Part shown: in pieces, positions 1-6,848 of the stretch
Position numbering within the stretch: the stretch's first letter is position 1
How the letters are laid out: each line of letters starts with the position of its first letter
Assembly: GCA_964486825.1 (NCBI GenBank)
Contig: CAZAQS010000078.1
Span: 1 to 18,677, forward strand
Source: CAZAQS01 sp964486825
Lineage (GTDB): Bacteria > Chloroflexota > Anaerolineae > Anaerolineales > UBA4823
DNA: 18,677 nucleotides
Direction: 5' to 3'
Notes under the pieces: model-generated
What the model saw: the letters and a program-made list of their open reading frames with translations, nothing else
What the model was told of the DNA's origin: nothing
Databases searched by the model: none
Position numbers and translations under genes: made by a program

Positions 1-1
1 A

Positions 2-598
2 CAAACCAATGTCTACCTGGTGGCAGATGATGCCAGCAAAGCTGCGGTCGTGATTGACCCCGCCGCAGAAGGCCAACTTATCCTGGATGAAGCTGACCGC
101 CGTGGATGGCGAATTACGAATATCTGGTTAACCCACGCCCATTTCGATCACCTGGCTGGGGCAGGGGTCGTGGCAGATGGTTCAAGCCCACCGCCTCCTG
201 TTGCTCTACATCCTGATGACTACTGGCTTTGGCGCAATGAAGGTGGTGCAGCTTTTTTTGGTATGCGTATCGATCCAGGTCCAGAGCCTACCATCGACCT
301 GGAGCATGGGCAAATCCTGCGCTTGGGTGAAGTGGAATTGGAAGTGCGACACACCCCCGGACACACTCCTGGGCATGTGGTCTTTTATTGCATGGCACAA
401 AAGGTCGTTTTTTGCGGGGACCTAATCTTTCAGGGAAGCATTGGACGCACCGATTTGCCAGGGGGCGATTACCAAACTTTGATGGATAGCATTCATACTC
501 AGATCTTACCCCTGCCGGATGATACCCGCCTGCTCTCAGGGCATGGGCTGGAAACCACGCTTGGGAGAGAGCGATCCACCAATCCTTTCCTTGCTTGA
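2..598 (+). CDS. Metallo-beta-lactamase-fold hydrolase (glyoxalase II-like), 5' partial
   Basis: This is the C-terminal part of a metallo-beta-lactamase-fold hydrolase of the small glyoxalase II-like group (hydroxyacylglutathione hydrolase or another thioester hydrolase); the substrate cannot be told. The reading frame is open from the window edge, and residues before the GTG at position 20 (QTNVYLV) match the usual first strand of the family, so that GTG is internal and the real start lies upstream. Metal-ligand motifs are intact: THAHFDH (H-x-H-x-D-H), HTPGHTPGH, CGDLIF and SGHG, followed by the family-typical tail with ERSTNPFL. It converges with rny, and a hairpin terminator follows 31 bp after its stop. 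The fold is certain from the motifs; the exact enzyme is not. Confidence 0.88.
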   Translation, partial: QTNVYLVADDASKAAVVIDPAAEGQLILDEADRRGWRITNIWLTHAHFDHLAGAGVVADGSSPPPPVALHPDDYWLWRNEGGAAFFGMRIDPGPEPTIDLEHGQILRLGEVELEVRHTPGHTPGHVVFYCMAQKVVFCGDLIFQGSIGRTDLPGGDYQTLMDSIHTQILPLPDDTRLLSGHGLETTLGRERSTNPFLA

Positions 599-629
599 TG
601 CCTTAATTATATTGATGCCTCAAACAAAA

Positions 630-667
630 ACCTTCCTCTGGCACGCCAGAGGAAGGTGATTTTTTTT
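630..667. terminator. Bidirectional intrinsic terminator between convergent genes
   Basis: A perfect 12-bp stem (ACCTTCCTCTGG at 630-641 with CCAGAGGAAGGT at 646-657) encloses the 4-nt loop CACG. On the + strand it is followed by GA and eight T (660-667). On the - strand the stem runs into TTTTTGTTTG. It lies between the stop of the hydrolase (598) and the stop of rny (683), which face each other, so it can end transcription from both sides. Confidence 0.92.
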
Positions 668-682
668 AATAAAGCCGAAGAC

Positions 683-2212
683 TTACTTGGCGTAATCTAC
701 AGCCCGGGTCTCTCGAATTACGGTCACTTTGATTTGGCCTGGGTACTGCATTGTTTCTTCAATCTGCTTGGCGATGTCGCGGGCCAGTCGGATCGAGTCG
801 AGGTCATCGATGTCCTCGGGTTTGACGAAGATACGCACTTCCCGCCCAGCTTGCAGCGCATAGCTCTGGCTGACGCCTTTGTAGGAGTCGGCAATTTCTT
901 CGAGGGCGCGCACCCGCTTGATATATTGTTCCAGGCTCTCTCGCCTTGCTCCTGGGCGTGCGCCTGAGATAGCATCGGCGGCTTCTACGATCACGGCTTC
1001 GACGCTTTCCTGCTCTACCTCGTGATGGTGGGAAGCGATTGCATTGACGATTTTACTGTTCACACCATAGCGCTTGGCGAACTCTGCGCCTAGGATGGCA
1101 TGGGTGCCTTCCACGTTGTAATCCATGGCTTTGCCCAGATCATGGAGCAGGGCACCGCCTTTGCAAACCTCAACATCTGCGCCTAGCTCTGCTGCAAGAA
1201 CAGACGCAAGCTTTGAGACTTCCACGGCGTGCGTGAGCTGGTTTTGCCCATAGGAGGTGCGGAATTTCAACCGCCCCAGCATCTTGGTCACCTCGGTATG
1301 TAGGCCGGAGACACCTGCATCGAAGGCAGCCTGTTCGCCGGCCTCCGCCATGATACGGTCCACCTCTTTTTGCTCTGTCTTGAGAACTTTTTCGATGTAG
1401 GCCGGGTGGATCCTGCCATCTAGAACCAGCTTGCCCAGTGAACGGCGGGCTACTTCCCGCCGCACCGGATCGAAGCAGGAGATTGTCACTGCCTCGGGTG
1501 TGTCATCAACAATCACATCCACACCAGCGGCTTGCTCAAAAGCGTGGATATTGCGTCCATTCCGGCCGATGATGCGGCCTTTCATCTCATCGGAAGGCAG
1601 TGAGACCACCGATGTTGTCACCTCTGCAACGTGTTCGGAACCGACCCGTTGGATGGCTTCTGTGATTAGCTTGCGAGCACGACGTTCGCCTTCCTCCCGG
1701 GCTTCTGCTTCCACCTGCCGGATAATGCGCGCCATATCGTTGCGGGTTTCTTTTTCGACTTCTGCCAGCAAGACATTCCTGGCCTCTTCAGTTGTCATCT
1801 GAGAAATGCGTTGAAGCTCTTCCATTCCCTGGGAATGGATTTTTTCCAGGTCGTTGGCTCTCTTATCCAGGAAACTTTGCCGCTTGTTGACAGCCTGCTC
1901 TCTCTTTTCCAGGCGGTCCGTGCGACCATCCAACTCTTCCCTTCGTTTTTGGAGGCGGTCTTCCTCACGGCTAAGCTCTGCCCGGCGGCGGTTGATTTCT
2001 GCTTCAGCCGCCTGCCTGATTTCGAGGGCCTTGTCTTTGGCTTGAATTTCAAGCGTCAGGACCTGTTCTTTTGCGCTTTTCAGAAGGGCTTCAGCTTCAT
2101 TTTGTAGTTGTTCGTCTCTTCCTTTTGTTAAAAAGTATCTGAGGATATATCCGATTGCAATCCCAAGGCTGACCCCGAGGAGTACAATCAGCATCCATAG
2201 TGCTGTATTCAT
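683..2212 (-). CDS. rny: Ribonuclease Y (membrane-anchored endoribonuclease)
   Basis: RNase Y is a membrane-bound endoribonuclease that starts mRNA decay in many bacteria lacking RNase E. The 509-residue protein shows the whole family layout: an N-terminal membrane segment (about residues 4-27), a long charged coiled coil rich in Glu, Arg and Lys (about 30-190), a KH RNA-binding domain with GRIIGRNGRN at 212-221, and an HD phosphohydrolase domain with LTHAVE (H328), LLHDLGK (H357, D358) and a later SHHHE. The C-terminus ends with IRETRAVDYAK, the usual family ending. Length is normal. The ATG at 2212 has a GAGGT ribosome binding site 6 nt upstream. It lies 45 bp after recX on the same strand and is probably co-transcribed with it; the hairpin at 630-657 closes the unit. 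Confidence 0.97.
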   Translation of the reverse strand: MNTALWMLIVLLGVSLGIAIGYILRYFLTKGRDEQLQNEAEALLKSAKEQVLTLEIQAKDKALEIRQAAEAEINRRRAELSREEDRLQKRREELDGRTDRLEKREQAVNKRQSFLDKRANDLEKIHSQGMEELQRISQMTTEEARNVLLAEVEKETRNDMARIIRQVEAEAREEGERRARKLITEAIQRVGSEHVAEVTTSVVSLPSDEMKGRIIGRNGRNIHAFEQAAGVDVIVDDTPEAVTISCFDPVRREVARRSLGKLVLDGRIHPAYIEKVLKTEQKEVDRIMAEAGEQAAFDAGVSGLHTEVTKMLGRLKFRTSYGQNQLTHAVEVSKLASVLAAELGADVEVCKGGALLHDLGKAMDYNVEGTHAILGAEFAKRYGVNSKIVNAIASHHHEVEQESVEAVIVEAADAISGARPGARRESLEQYIKRVRALEEIADSYKGVSQSYALQAGREVRIFVKPEDIDDLDSIRLARDIAKQIEETMQYPGQIKVTVIRETRAVDYAK

Positions 2213-2257
2213 ATGTGTACCTCGTTATTAAAGTTCGGATTTGGTGTTACCATTTAT

Positions 2258-2899
2258 TTATTCAGGGTGGCGAGAACTTTTTTCATTCCAAACTCTCTCT
2301 ACCACCGGCGAGATAATTTCATAATTGAAGCCTCGACGGGCAAGAAACGCATACATCTTCTTTCGGAACTGGTTCCGATCTAAGCCATCTAGCTTCCTGG
2401 ACTGTTTAACACCTGCGCGGTAAGCGAGTTCCTCCTCATCAATTCCTTGGAGGGCGCTTTCGATGGCCTCATCTTGAAGGCCACGCTGCCGGAGCTCCAT
2501 GCGAAGCAAGTTGCTGCCACGCGGCCTGAATTCGTTACGATTTTCGACCCAGGCCTGGGCGAAACGTTCGTCATTTAAGAAACCACTGTTACTTAATCGA
2601 TCGATAACGCCCGCAATAACTTCCTCAGAGAATTGGTGCTCTTTCAAGTTGCGCTCCACTTCGACTTGAGAGCGTTGGCGGAAATTAAGGAATTTCAGCG
2701 CTTGCTGGTAAGCAACTTCTTGAGTGTCCTCAGCCTGTAGCCGGGAAATCTTTTCTTCGGTAAGCTCTTGTCCCACCGATAGCCAGGCGGCAACGAACCG
2801 GGATAGTCCGAAAGCGAATTCTCCATCTAGGTAAATATTCACCCGATGAGGGTTCCGTTTTTGGATTTTGATTGCCGTTATCTTGCGAGTTGATTCCAA
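2258..2899 (-). CDS. recX: Regulatory protein RecX
   Basis: RecX binds RecA filaments and modulates recombination and the SOS response. The 213-residue protein starts with the family-typical ITAIKIQKRNPHRVNIYLDG strand region, then carries helical three-helix repeats, including ALKFLNFRQRSQVEVERNL, a GFLNDERFAQAWVENR motif and the C-terminal FLARRGFNYEII element. The start is a TTG. The only in-frame codons upstream before a stop are non-standard, so TTG at 2899 is the best choice; AGGAG lies about 12 nt upstream, a rather long spacing. recX is usually next to recA, but no recA or recA remnant is visible in the 730 bp upstream. rny follows 45 bp downstream. A promoter is predicted at 3031-3059. 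Confidence 0.93.
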   Translation of the reverse strand: MESTRKITAIKIQKRNPHRVNIYLDGEFAFGLSRFVAAWLSVGQELTEEKISRLQAEDTQEVAYQQALKFLNFRQRSQVEVERNLKEHQFSEEVIAGVIDRLSNSGFLNDERFAQAWVENRNEFRPRGSNLLRMELRQRGLQDEAIESALQGIDEEELAYRAGVKQSRKLDGLDRNQFRKKMYAFLARRGFNYEIISPVVERVWNEKSSRHPE

Positions 2900-3030
2900 T
2901 CGTTTCTTGTTCTCCTGCCAGGCTGCCTTGTGAATTTAACGACAAACAGCCGAGACCCTGCCTACTTTGGCCACGGCTGCCTGAACTGCTCGTTTTCCTC
3001 AACCCTGGAACGGGTTCAGTATTAAATCAG

Positions 3031-3059
3031 ACTATATAAGATAGAAGCGCGGACAGCAA
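3031..3059 (-). promoter_or_regulatory. Predicted sigma-70-like promoter for recX-rny
   Basis: Reading the - strand, TTGCTG (3059-3054) is followed after exactly 17 bp by TATAGT (3036-3031), a good -35/-10 pair for a housekeeping sigma factor. It would give a leader of about 125 nt before the recX TTG. The leader can form CTGAAC/GTTCAG and AACCC/GGGTT stems that share bases, but both are short. No LexA-type box was recognised. The prediction rests on pattern only. Confidence 0.55.
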
Positions 3060-3247
3060 AATCTATATGGACAAACAAATCGATTTATGGGTGTCAATTC
3101 TGCGAGCTGCATATCTTATATTTTCATCTCTAACGCCATGCAGGATATTGGGATCCTGTTCTCTTAGATGTGAGAGGCCCAAAATCCAGGCGAGTAAATA
3201 ACACCGAACAGTGGTTATCAGAAACGTTCTTACTCCATGCCGTGACC

Positions 3248-3305
3248 GCGCTGGCTGATTAAAATTAGGTAGAATAAATGAACCAGCGCAGGAGGATTCA
3301 ATCCT
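3248..3305. repeat. Inverted repeat pair in intergenic region
   Basis: GCGCTGG (3248-3254) is the exact reverse complement of CCAGCGC (3283-3289), with a 28-nt AT-rich loop. Three bases further on, AGGAT (3293-3297) pairs with ATCCT (3301-3305) around a 3-nt loop. Neither is followed by a T-tract, so they do not look like terminators. They could belong to a structured RNA or be chance. Confidence 0.35.
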
Positions 3306-3336
3306 ATTCGATTACAAAAGTTCTATTCGCGATGGC

Positions 3337-3379
3337 GCCCTGCTTCTTGTGAAATAAATAATACTCGAAGCATCAGGGC
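3337..3379. repeat. Bulged hairpin in intergenic region
   Basis: GCCCTG-CTTC (3337-3346) pairs with GAAG (3367-3370) and CAGGGC (3374-3379), leaving a 3-nt bulge and a 20-nt AT-rich loop. A run of five T occurs at 3396-3400, about 17 nt after the stem, too far for a standard intrinsic terminator. Function unknown. Confidence 0.35.
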
Positions 3380-3630
3380 CCCTACCGCAGTTCCCTTTTT
3401 AATGTCCACACTTATCAGCTAAAAAACGCCGGTTGATGGACAGGGTAAATCCTGGTCGATACGATCATAATGTCTGACCCTGGAATCAACACCATTATAC
3501 ATTAATATTAGAATTGAGTTGTACAAGTTTTATATGGATCTACCGGAACTGTTGGCAAGGTGGCATGCGGACCACGCCTCTCTATGGTAGGATTGGAAGT
3601 CAGAGTAATGATAAGAGGAGGGAATGAAAA

Positions 3631-4131
3631 TTGACGTCGAAAGTAAGTGTTAGTTTTGTTTGTTTGGGAAATATTGTGCGCAGCCCGCTGGCGGAGCATC
3701 TGTTCCTGGAAAAAGTCAAAGAAAGGGGACTGGCGCATGAGTATGAAGCTGGTTCCGCAGCCTGTGGGAGTTGGCATGTGGGAGAGGCTCCAGACGCACG
3801 CATGCGTAGAGTCGCCGCCCGGCATGGCCTTGTTTATGATGGACGCGCCCGCCAGTTTAAGCCATCCGACTTTGATCGCTACGACCTTGTTATCGCAATG
3901 GACAAAGATAACCGCGCTCATCTACTTGACCTGGCTCGTAGCCAGGAAGACCGCCAGAAAATCCGTCTGTTGCGGGAGTTTGATCCGGCTGGAAGTCCCA
4001 ATTCTTCCGTGCCCGATCCCTATTACGGAGGCATCGATGGTTTTGAGGAGGTTTACCAGGTCATTGAACGGTCGGTGGAAGGCTTGTTAGATAGCCTGGA
4101 AAAGAGCAAACCAGCTTCCAGTAGGTCCTAA
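3631..4131 (+). CDS. Low-molecular-weight protein-tyrosine-phosphatase family protein
   Basis: This cytosolic phosphatase of the LMW-PTP family has 166 residues, the usual family size. The phosphate-binding loop near the N-terminus is CLGNIVRS (C11-x5-R17), with C11 the expected nucleophile, and the general-acid loop is VPDPYYGG (D129). The second cysteine found in most family members (C-x4-C-R) is Val16 here, so the usual protective disulfide with the nucleophile cannot form. The start is a TTG with AGGAGG 9 nt upstream (3616-3621); the ATG at 3624 is out of frame and leads to a stop after nine codons. The fructosamine-kinase gene starts 24 bp downstream, and such pairs are known from protein-deglycation operons, so the substrate may be a phosphorylated sugar adduct rather than phosphotyrosine. 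That last point is inference. Confidence 0.92.
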   Translation: MTSKVSVSFVCLGNIVRSPLAEHLFLEKVKERGLAHEYEAGSAACGSWHVGEAPDARMRRVAARHGLVYDGRARQFKPSDFDRYDLVIAMDKDNRAHLLDLARSQEDRQKIRLLREFDPAGSPNSSVPDPYYGGIDGFEEVYQVIERSVEGLLDSLEKSKPASSRS

Positions 4132-4155
4132 CCGTTTGGGGCGAAGTTAAGGAAA

Positions 4156-5022
4156 ATGATGCCAGGTACGGCTCCAGCACCAGTTCAAGTTTGGCTTCAA
4201 GAGAATGGATTTGGAAACGTAACCGGTCTGAAGCAGGTGGGAGGCGGGTGCATTAATAATGGGGCTGTCTTGTATACTCAAAGCGGTGAGAGCTTCTTCC
4301 TAAAAACCAACTCACATGCCCCCGAGGATATGTTTACCCGGGAAGCGGAAGGTCTGAAGGCATTATCTATACCAAATGGGCCAAGGGTTCCGAAACCAAT
4401 AATTGCTGGAGAAGATTTTTTGTTAATGGAAGATTTATCTCCAGGTCCACGTTCGGCTGAATACTGGTCCCAGTTCGGGCGGAAGTTGGCTGTTTTACAT
4501 ACCCATACCCATACGCGTTTTGGGTTTCCTCAGGATAACTATATCGGCAGCACACCTCAGCCCAACCCCTGGCTTGAGGATGGAGCGATATTCTTTGCAG
4601 AGCACCGCCTGGTATACCAGGCACACCTGGCAAGCCAGCGTGGCCTCTTGGGAAGTACGGATGTGGGGAAAGTAGAGGGGCTGGCTTACCGACTGACACA
4701 GCTCGTACCCCCTCAGCCAGCCTCATTGATCCATGGGGATTTATGGAGTGGAAATGCCCTTACGGATGAAAGGGGTAGCCCGGCTCTTATCGATCCGGCA
4801 GCCCATTATGGATGGGCTGAGGCTGACCTGGCGATGACGAGCCTTTTCGGATCTTTCCCCGATAAATTTTATAGTGCATATGAAGAGGTCCGCCCGCTCG
4901 AAAATGGTTACCGGAATCGTTTCGATCTCTACAACCTTTACCACCTGTTGAACCATCTCAACCTGTTTGGGGGAAGCTATTTAGGGCAGGTAATTTCTAC
5001 TTTACGCAAATATAGCAGGTAA
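4156..5022 (+). CDS. Fructosamine/ketosamine 3-kinase family protein
   Basis: This is a member of the fructosamine-3-kinase family (aminoglycoside-phosphotransferase fold), which phosphorylates ketosamine adducts on proteins or amines at the 3-hydroxyl so that they become unstable and fall off. The 288 residues show a Lys in FFLKTN (K50) and an Glu in REAEGL (E63) in the N-lobe, DNYIGSTPQPNPW near 127-139, the catalytic loop HGDLWSGN at 193-200 and the metal site IDPAAHYGWAEADLAMT from 212. An HTHTHTR run (115-121) follows the usual LH position. Two consecutive ATGs (4156, 4159) are possible starts; AAGG at 4149-4152 fits the second slightly better. Bacterial homologues often prefer ribulosamines or erythrulosamines. 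It forms an operon with the phosphatase just upstream. Confidence 0.92.
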   Translation: MMPGTAPAPVQVWLQENGFGNVTGLKQVGGGCINNGAVLYTQSGESFFLKTNSHAPEDMFTREAEGLKALSIPNGPRVPKPIIAGEDFLLMEDLSPGPRSAEYWSQFGRKLAVLHTHTHTRFGFPQDNYIGSTPQPNPWLEDGAIFFAEHRLVYQAHLASQRGLLGSTDVGKVEGLAYRLTQLVPPQPASLIHGDLWSGNALTDERGSPALIDPAAHYGWAEADLAMTSLFGSFPDKFYSAYEEVRPLENGYRNRFDLYNLYHLLNHLNLFGGSYLGQVISTLRKYSR

Positions 5023-5045
5023 ATCAAAACCCACCTGAACTGCCC

Positions 5046-5082
5046 AATATAATGCCAATAATGGAATTGGACGGTTTATATT
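5046..5082. repeat. Two-part inverted repeat between the kinase gene and mraZ
   Basis: AATATAA (5046-5052) pairs with TTATATT (5076-5082), and inside it CCAAT (5055-5059) pairs with ATTGG (5066-5070) around a 6-nt loop. No T-tract follows on the + strand. It sits where a terminator of the phosphatase-kinase operon would be expected, but its weak AT-rich outer stem makes it a poor one; it may instead be a protein-binding site ahead of the mraZ promoter. Confidence 0.35.
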
Positions 5083-5136
5083 ATGCTGCTTACCGAATTG
5101 CAAGTCGTTGAAAGAGGGTTATTTGGAGGAAACTAC

Positions 5137-5165
5137 TTGCAAATTACCGTCATTTCGTATATACT
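5137..5165 (+). promoter_or_regulatory. Predicted promoter of the dcw operon (PmraZ)
   Basis: TTGCAA (5137-5142), a spacer of exactly 17 bp, and TATACT (5160-5165) form a strong sigma-70-like promoter. Transcription would begin near 5172, directly at the edge of the three MraZ-type repeats. No other promoter of similar quality was seen in the gaps of the cluster, so it may drive the whole run from mraZ to murB and beyond. Confidence 0.75.
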
Positions 5166-5172
5166 GTGAGTA

Positions 5173-5200
5173 ATTGTGGGTGAAAGTGGAGGAAAGTGGA
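5173..5200 (+). promoter_or_regulatory. MraZ-type operator: three GTGG repeats at 10-bp spacing
   Basis: ATTGTGGG (5173-5180), AAAGTGGA (5183-5190) and AAAGTGGA (5193-5200) repeat with an exact 10-bp period, one DNA helical turn. MraZ proteins are known to bind tandem boxes of the AAAGTG/TGGG type with this spacing upstream of their own gene. Here the boxes lie from about +2 to +29 of the predicted transcript, where a bound repressor would block transcription initiation or early elongation. Autoregulation of the operon by MraZ is therefore likely. Confidence 0.82.
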
Positions 5201-5201
5201 G

Positions 5202-5227
5202 CGCCGGAAGATGCCGGCGTTCCGGCG
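5202..5227 (+). repeat. Leader with two mutually exclusive GC-rich hairpins
   Basis: CGCCGG (5202-5207) can pair with CCGGCG (5214-5219) around a 6-nt loop. The longer CGCCGGAA (5202-5209) can instead pair with TTCCGGCG (5220-5227) around a 10-nt loop. Both use the same 5' strand, so only one can form at a time. The element lies between the MraZ operator and the GAGGT ribosome binding site of mraZ (5236-5240), in the predicted untranslated leader. Whether it acts as a switch or only as a stable 5' structure is unknown. Confidence 0.5.
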
Positions 5228-5247
5228 TTAAAGGCGAGGTAGAACAG

Positions 5248-5685
5248 ATGTTCCTGGGCCAGTACCAACACTCCATCGATAACAAAGGTCGCCTGACGAT
5301 TCCTTCTCGCTTTCGTGAAATATTAGCTGCCGAAGGCGCCTATATCCTGCAAGGTTTCGACCACAACCTTATTGTACTACCAGAGCCGGCTTTTGAGCGG
5401 GTCTCAAACCGGGTAAATAGCTTGAGTATGACCGACGCTACCGCTCGAGCTCTCAGGCGCCTCATCTTTTCCACGGCTGAGCGAGTTGAAGCAGACAGAA
5501 CTGGACGGATCCTCATCCCTGACTTCCTGCGCCAGGCTGCAAACCTGGACTCAGAAGCCGTTGTCCTCGGCGCAGGCAGTTATTTCGAAATCTGGTCCCC
5601 CGAGTTATGGGGACAGCAAGTAACCCAAATCCAAGAGGATGACTCGAACGGGCAGCGTTTTGCCCTTCTGGACCTTTCGATTTAA
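5248..5685 (+). CDS. mraZ: Transcriptional regulator MraZ
   Basis: MraZ is an AbrB-like DNA-binding protein that heads dcw clusters and represses its own operon. The 145-residue protein has the two tandem MraZ domains with the DNA-contacting DxxxR motifs DNKGR (11-15) and DRTGR (83-87), each followed by a hydrophobic I-P or L-I-P strand (LTIPSRF, ILIPDFL). I chose the ATG at 5248 because it gives the standard family start MFLGQYQHSIDNKG and has GAGGT 7 nt upstream. A longer in-frame form from GTG at 5176 would place 24 unrelated residues over the operator repeats and is rejected. The predicted target site is 5173-5200. rsmH follows after 121 bp. Confidence 0.96.
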   Translation: MFLGQYQHSIDNKGRLTIPSRFREILAAEGAYILQGFDHNLIVLPEPAFERVSNRVNSLSMTDATARALRRLIFSTAERVEADRTGRILIPDFLRQAANLDSEAVVLGAGSYFEIWSPELWGQQVTQIQEDDSNGQRFALLDLSI

Positions 5686-5806
5686 CTGTAGCAGTCCGGT
5701 CTATCTCACCTGGAGCATTTATCCACGATCTAATGTTTTAGGGCGGTTTTCTAGATCACGATTAACCAGGGGACAAAATTGTTGAAATTACAGGTATTGA
5801 AAACCT

Positions 5807-6757
5807 ATGACGGAGAAACCAATGGGAGGAGCACTTCCTCACCATCCTGTTCTTTACAATGAAGTTATAAGCGCGTTACAGCCGCGTGGTGATTGCTCTT
5901 ATGTGGATGGAACGGTTGGAGCAGGCGGGCATGCCTGGGGAATATTGGAGGCTAGCTCGCCGGATGGGAAGCTCCTCGGCCTGGATTTAGATCCACTGGC
6001 GCTTAAGCTGGCTGCTGAACGTCTGTCTGTCTATGGGGAGCGAGTGTGGCTCCTTCGGGCCTCCTACGCCTCCTTGCTCCAGCAAATCGAGACTTTGGGG
6101 TGGGTGAGTGTCGAGGGGATCTTGTTGGACCTGGGGGTCTCCTCTATGCAGCTGGATACTCCAGAGCGAGGCTTTTCGTTCCAATCGGATGCTCCGCTGG
6201 ATATGCGTTTTGACCCCGACAGACCGGAGACAGCCGCAGACCTGGTCAATACTTTAAATGAGCAGGAGCTGGCTAATTTGATCTTCCGTTACGGGGAAGA
6301 GCGCCAGGCACGTAAGATCGCCAATGCCATCGTTAAAGCCAGGCCAATCACCTCGACCCGGCATCTTTCTCAGGTCGTTTCCAGGGTGACAGGCTCCTCG
6401 AGAAAAAGGAGACTCCACCCGGCTACCCTGACCTTTCAAGCTTTACGCATCGCAGTAAATCGTGAGCTGGAAGCGTTGGAGAGCTTTTTGCCACAGGCTG
6501 TAACAGCTCTGTCACCGGGAGGGCGACTGGCTGTCATTGCTTATCATTCTTTAGAAGACCGCCTTGTGAAACAGTACTTCCGTCTGGAAAGTCAGGATTG
6601 TATTTGCCCCCCCCGCCAGCCGGTTTGCACTTGTGGGCACCGGGCCAGCCTGAAAGAAATTTCCCGCCGGCCAGCAGTCCCTGAAGAAAATGAGGTCGAG
6701 AGGAACCCCCGTGCTCGCAGCGCTCGTTTACGGGTCGCTGAGAAGCTCGCATTATGA
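5807..6757 (+). CDS. rsmH: 16S rRNA (cytosine(1402)-N(4))-methyltransferase RsmH
   Basis: RsmH (MraW) methylates N4 of C1402 in the decoding centre of 16S rRNA using S-adenosylmethionine. The 316 residues show HHPVLYNEV near the start, the SAM loop DGTVGAGGHA (34-43), LDLGVSSMQLD followed by PERGFSF, PLDMRFD, the inserted helical domain with HPATLTFQALRIAVNREL, then YHSLEDRLVK and the C-terminal NPRARSARLRVAEK. A four-cysteine segment CICPPRQPVCTCGH precedes the end, as in many homologues. Two starts are possible: ATG 5807, and ATG 5822, which has GGAG 6 nt upstream and still keeps the conserved core; the second may be the real one. The 121-bp gap after mraZ contains GATCTA/TAGATC (5727-5732 and 5752-5757) but no clear promoter. 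Confidence 0.97.
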   Translation: MTEKPMGGALPHHPVLYNEVISALQPRGDCSYVDGTVGAGGHAWGILEASSPDGKLLGLDLDPLALKLAAERLSVYGERVWLLRASYASLLQQIETLGWVSVEGILLDLGVSSMQLDTPERGFSFQSDAPLDMRFDPDRPETAADLVNTLNEQELANLIFRYGEERQARKIANAIVKARPITSTRHLSQVVSRVTGSSRKRRLHPATLTFQALRIAVNRELEALESFLPQAVTALSPGGRLAVIAYHSLEDRLVKQYFRLESQDCICPPRQPVCTCGHRASLKEISRRPAVPEENEVERNPRARSARLRVAEKLAL

Positions 6758-6848
6758 AGGTTAATATATACGCAAAAATGGCACAACACTTGCAAGTACC
6801 TGTTAAGTGAATCCGGTCTAGGGGCCGCTATTCCTGACAGGAGGATGA

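Larger units (their letters stand above)
2900..3630. other. 731-bp intergenic region without a convincing gene
   Basis: This region separates recX (- strand) from the phosphatase gene (+ strand). No open frame in it resembles a protein family, and I see no tRNA, rRNA, tmRNA, RNase P or SRP RNA signature. It holds the recX promoter (3031-3059) and two inverted repeats listed separately. A poor candidate + strand promoter for the phosphatase operon is TTAGAA (3508-3513), 17 bp, TATATG (3531-3536), with the 8-bp palindrome TTGTACAA at 3519-3526 in its spacer. The base composition is richer in AT than the flanking genes. A small RNA or decayed gene cannot be excluded. Confidence 0.6.

Noticed and set aside
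20..22. GTG at position 20 as the start of the hydrolase
   Set aside because: The frame is open to the window edge and the residues before it (QTNVYLV) are the usual first strand of the fold, so the gene is cut by the window.
3291..3306. GGATTCAATCC-like stretch as a tRNA T-arm
   Set aside because: The stem closes on a 3-nt loop rather than a 7-nt T-loop and no acceptor, D or anticodon arms can be drawn around it.
3624..3653. ATG at 3624 as the start of the phosphatase gene
   Set aside because: It is out of frame, lies only 2 nt after AGGAGG and meets a stop after nine codons; the TTG at 3631 opens the real frame with good spacing.
3508..3921. 137-codon open frame on the - strand across the phosphatase start
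   Set aside because: Its product resembles nothing known and half of it is antisense to the phosphatase active-site region.
5176..5247. In-frame GTG at 5176 giving a 24-residue N-terminal extension of MraZ
   Set aside because: The extension is coded by the operator repeats and leader hairpins, is unlike any MraZ N-terminus, and the ATG at 5248 has its own GAGGT site and the standard MFLGQYQ start.
6788..6797. Palindrome ACTTGCAAGT in the rsmH-ftsL gap as a -35 box or operator
   Set aside because: It resembles the mraZ -35 region, but no -10-like hexamer lies 16-18 bp downstream and the site occurs once; probably chance.
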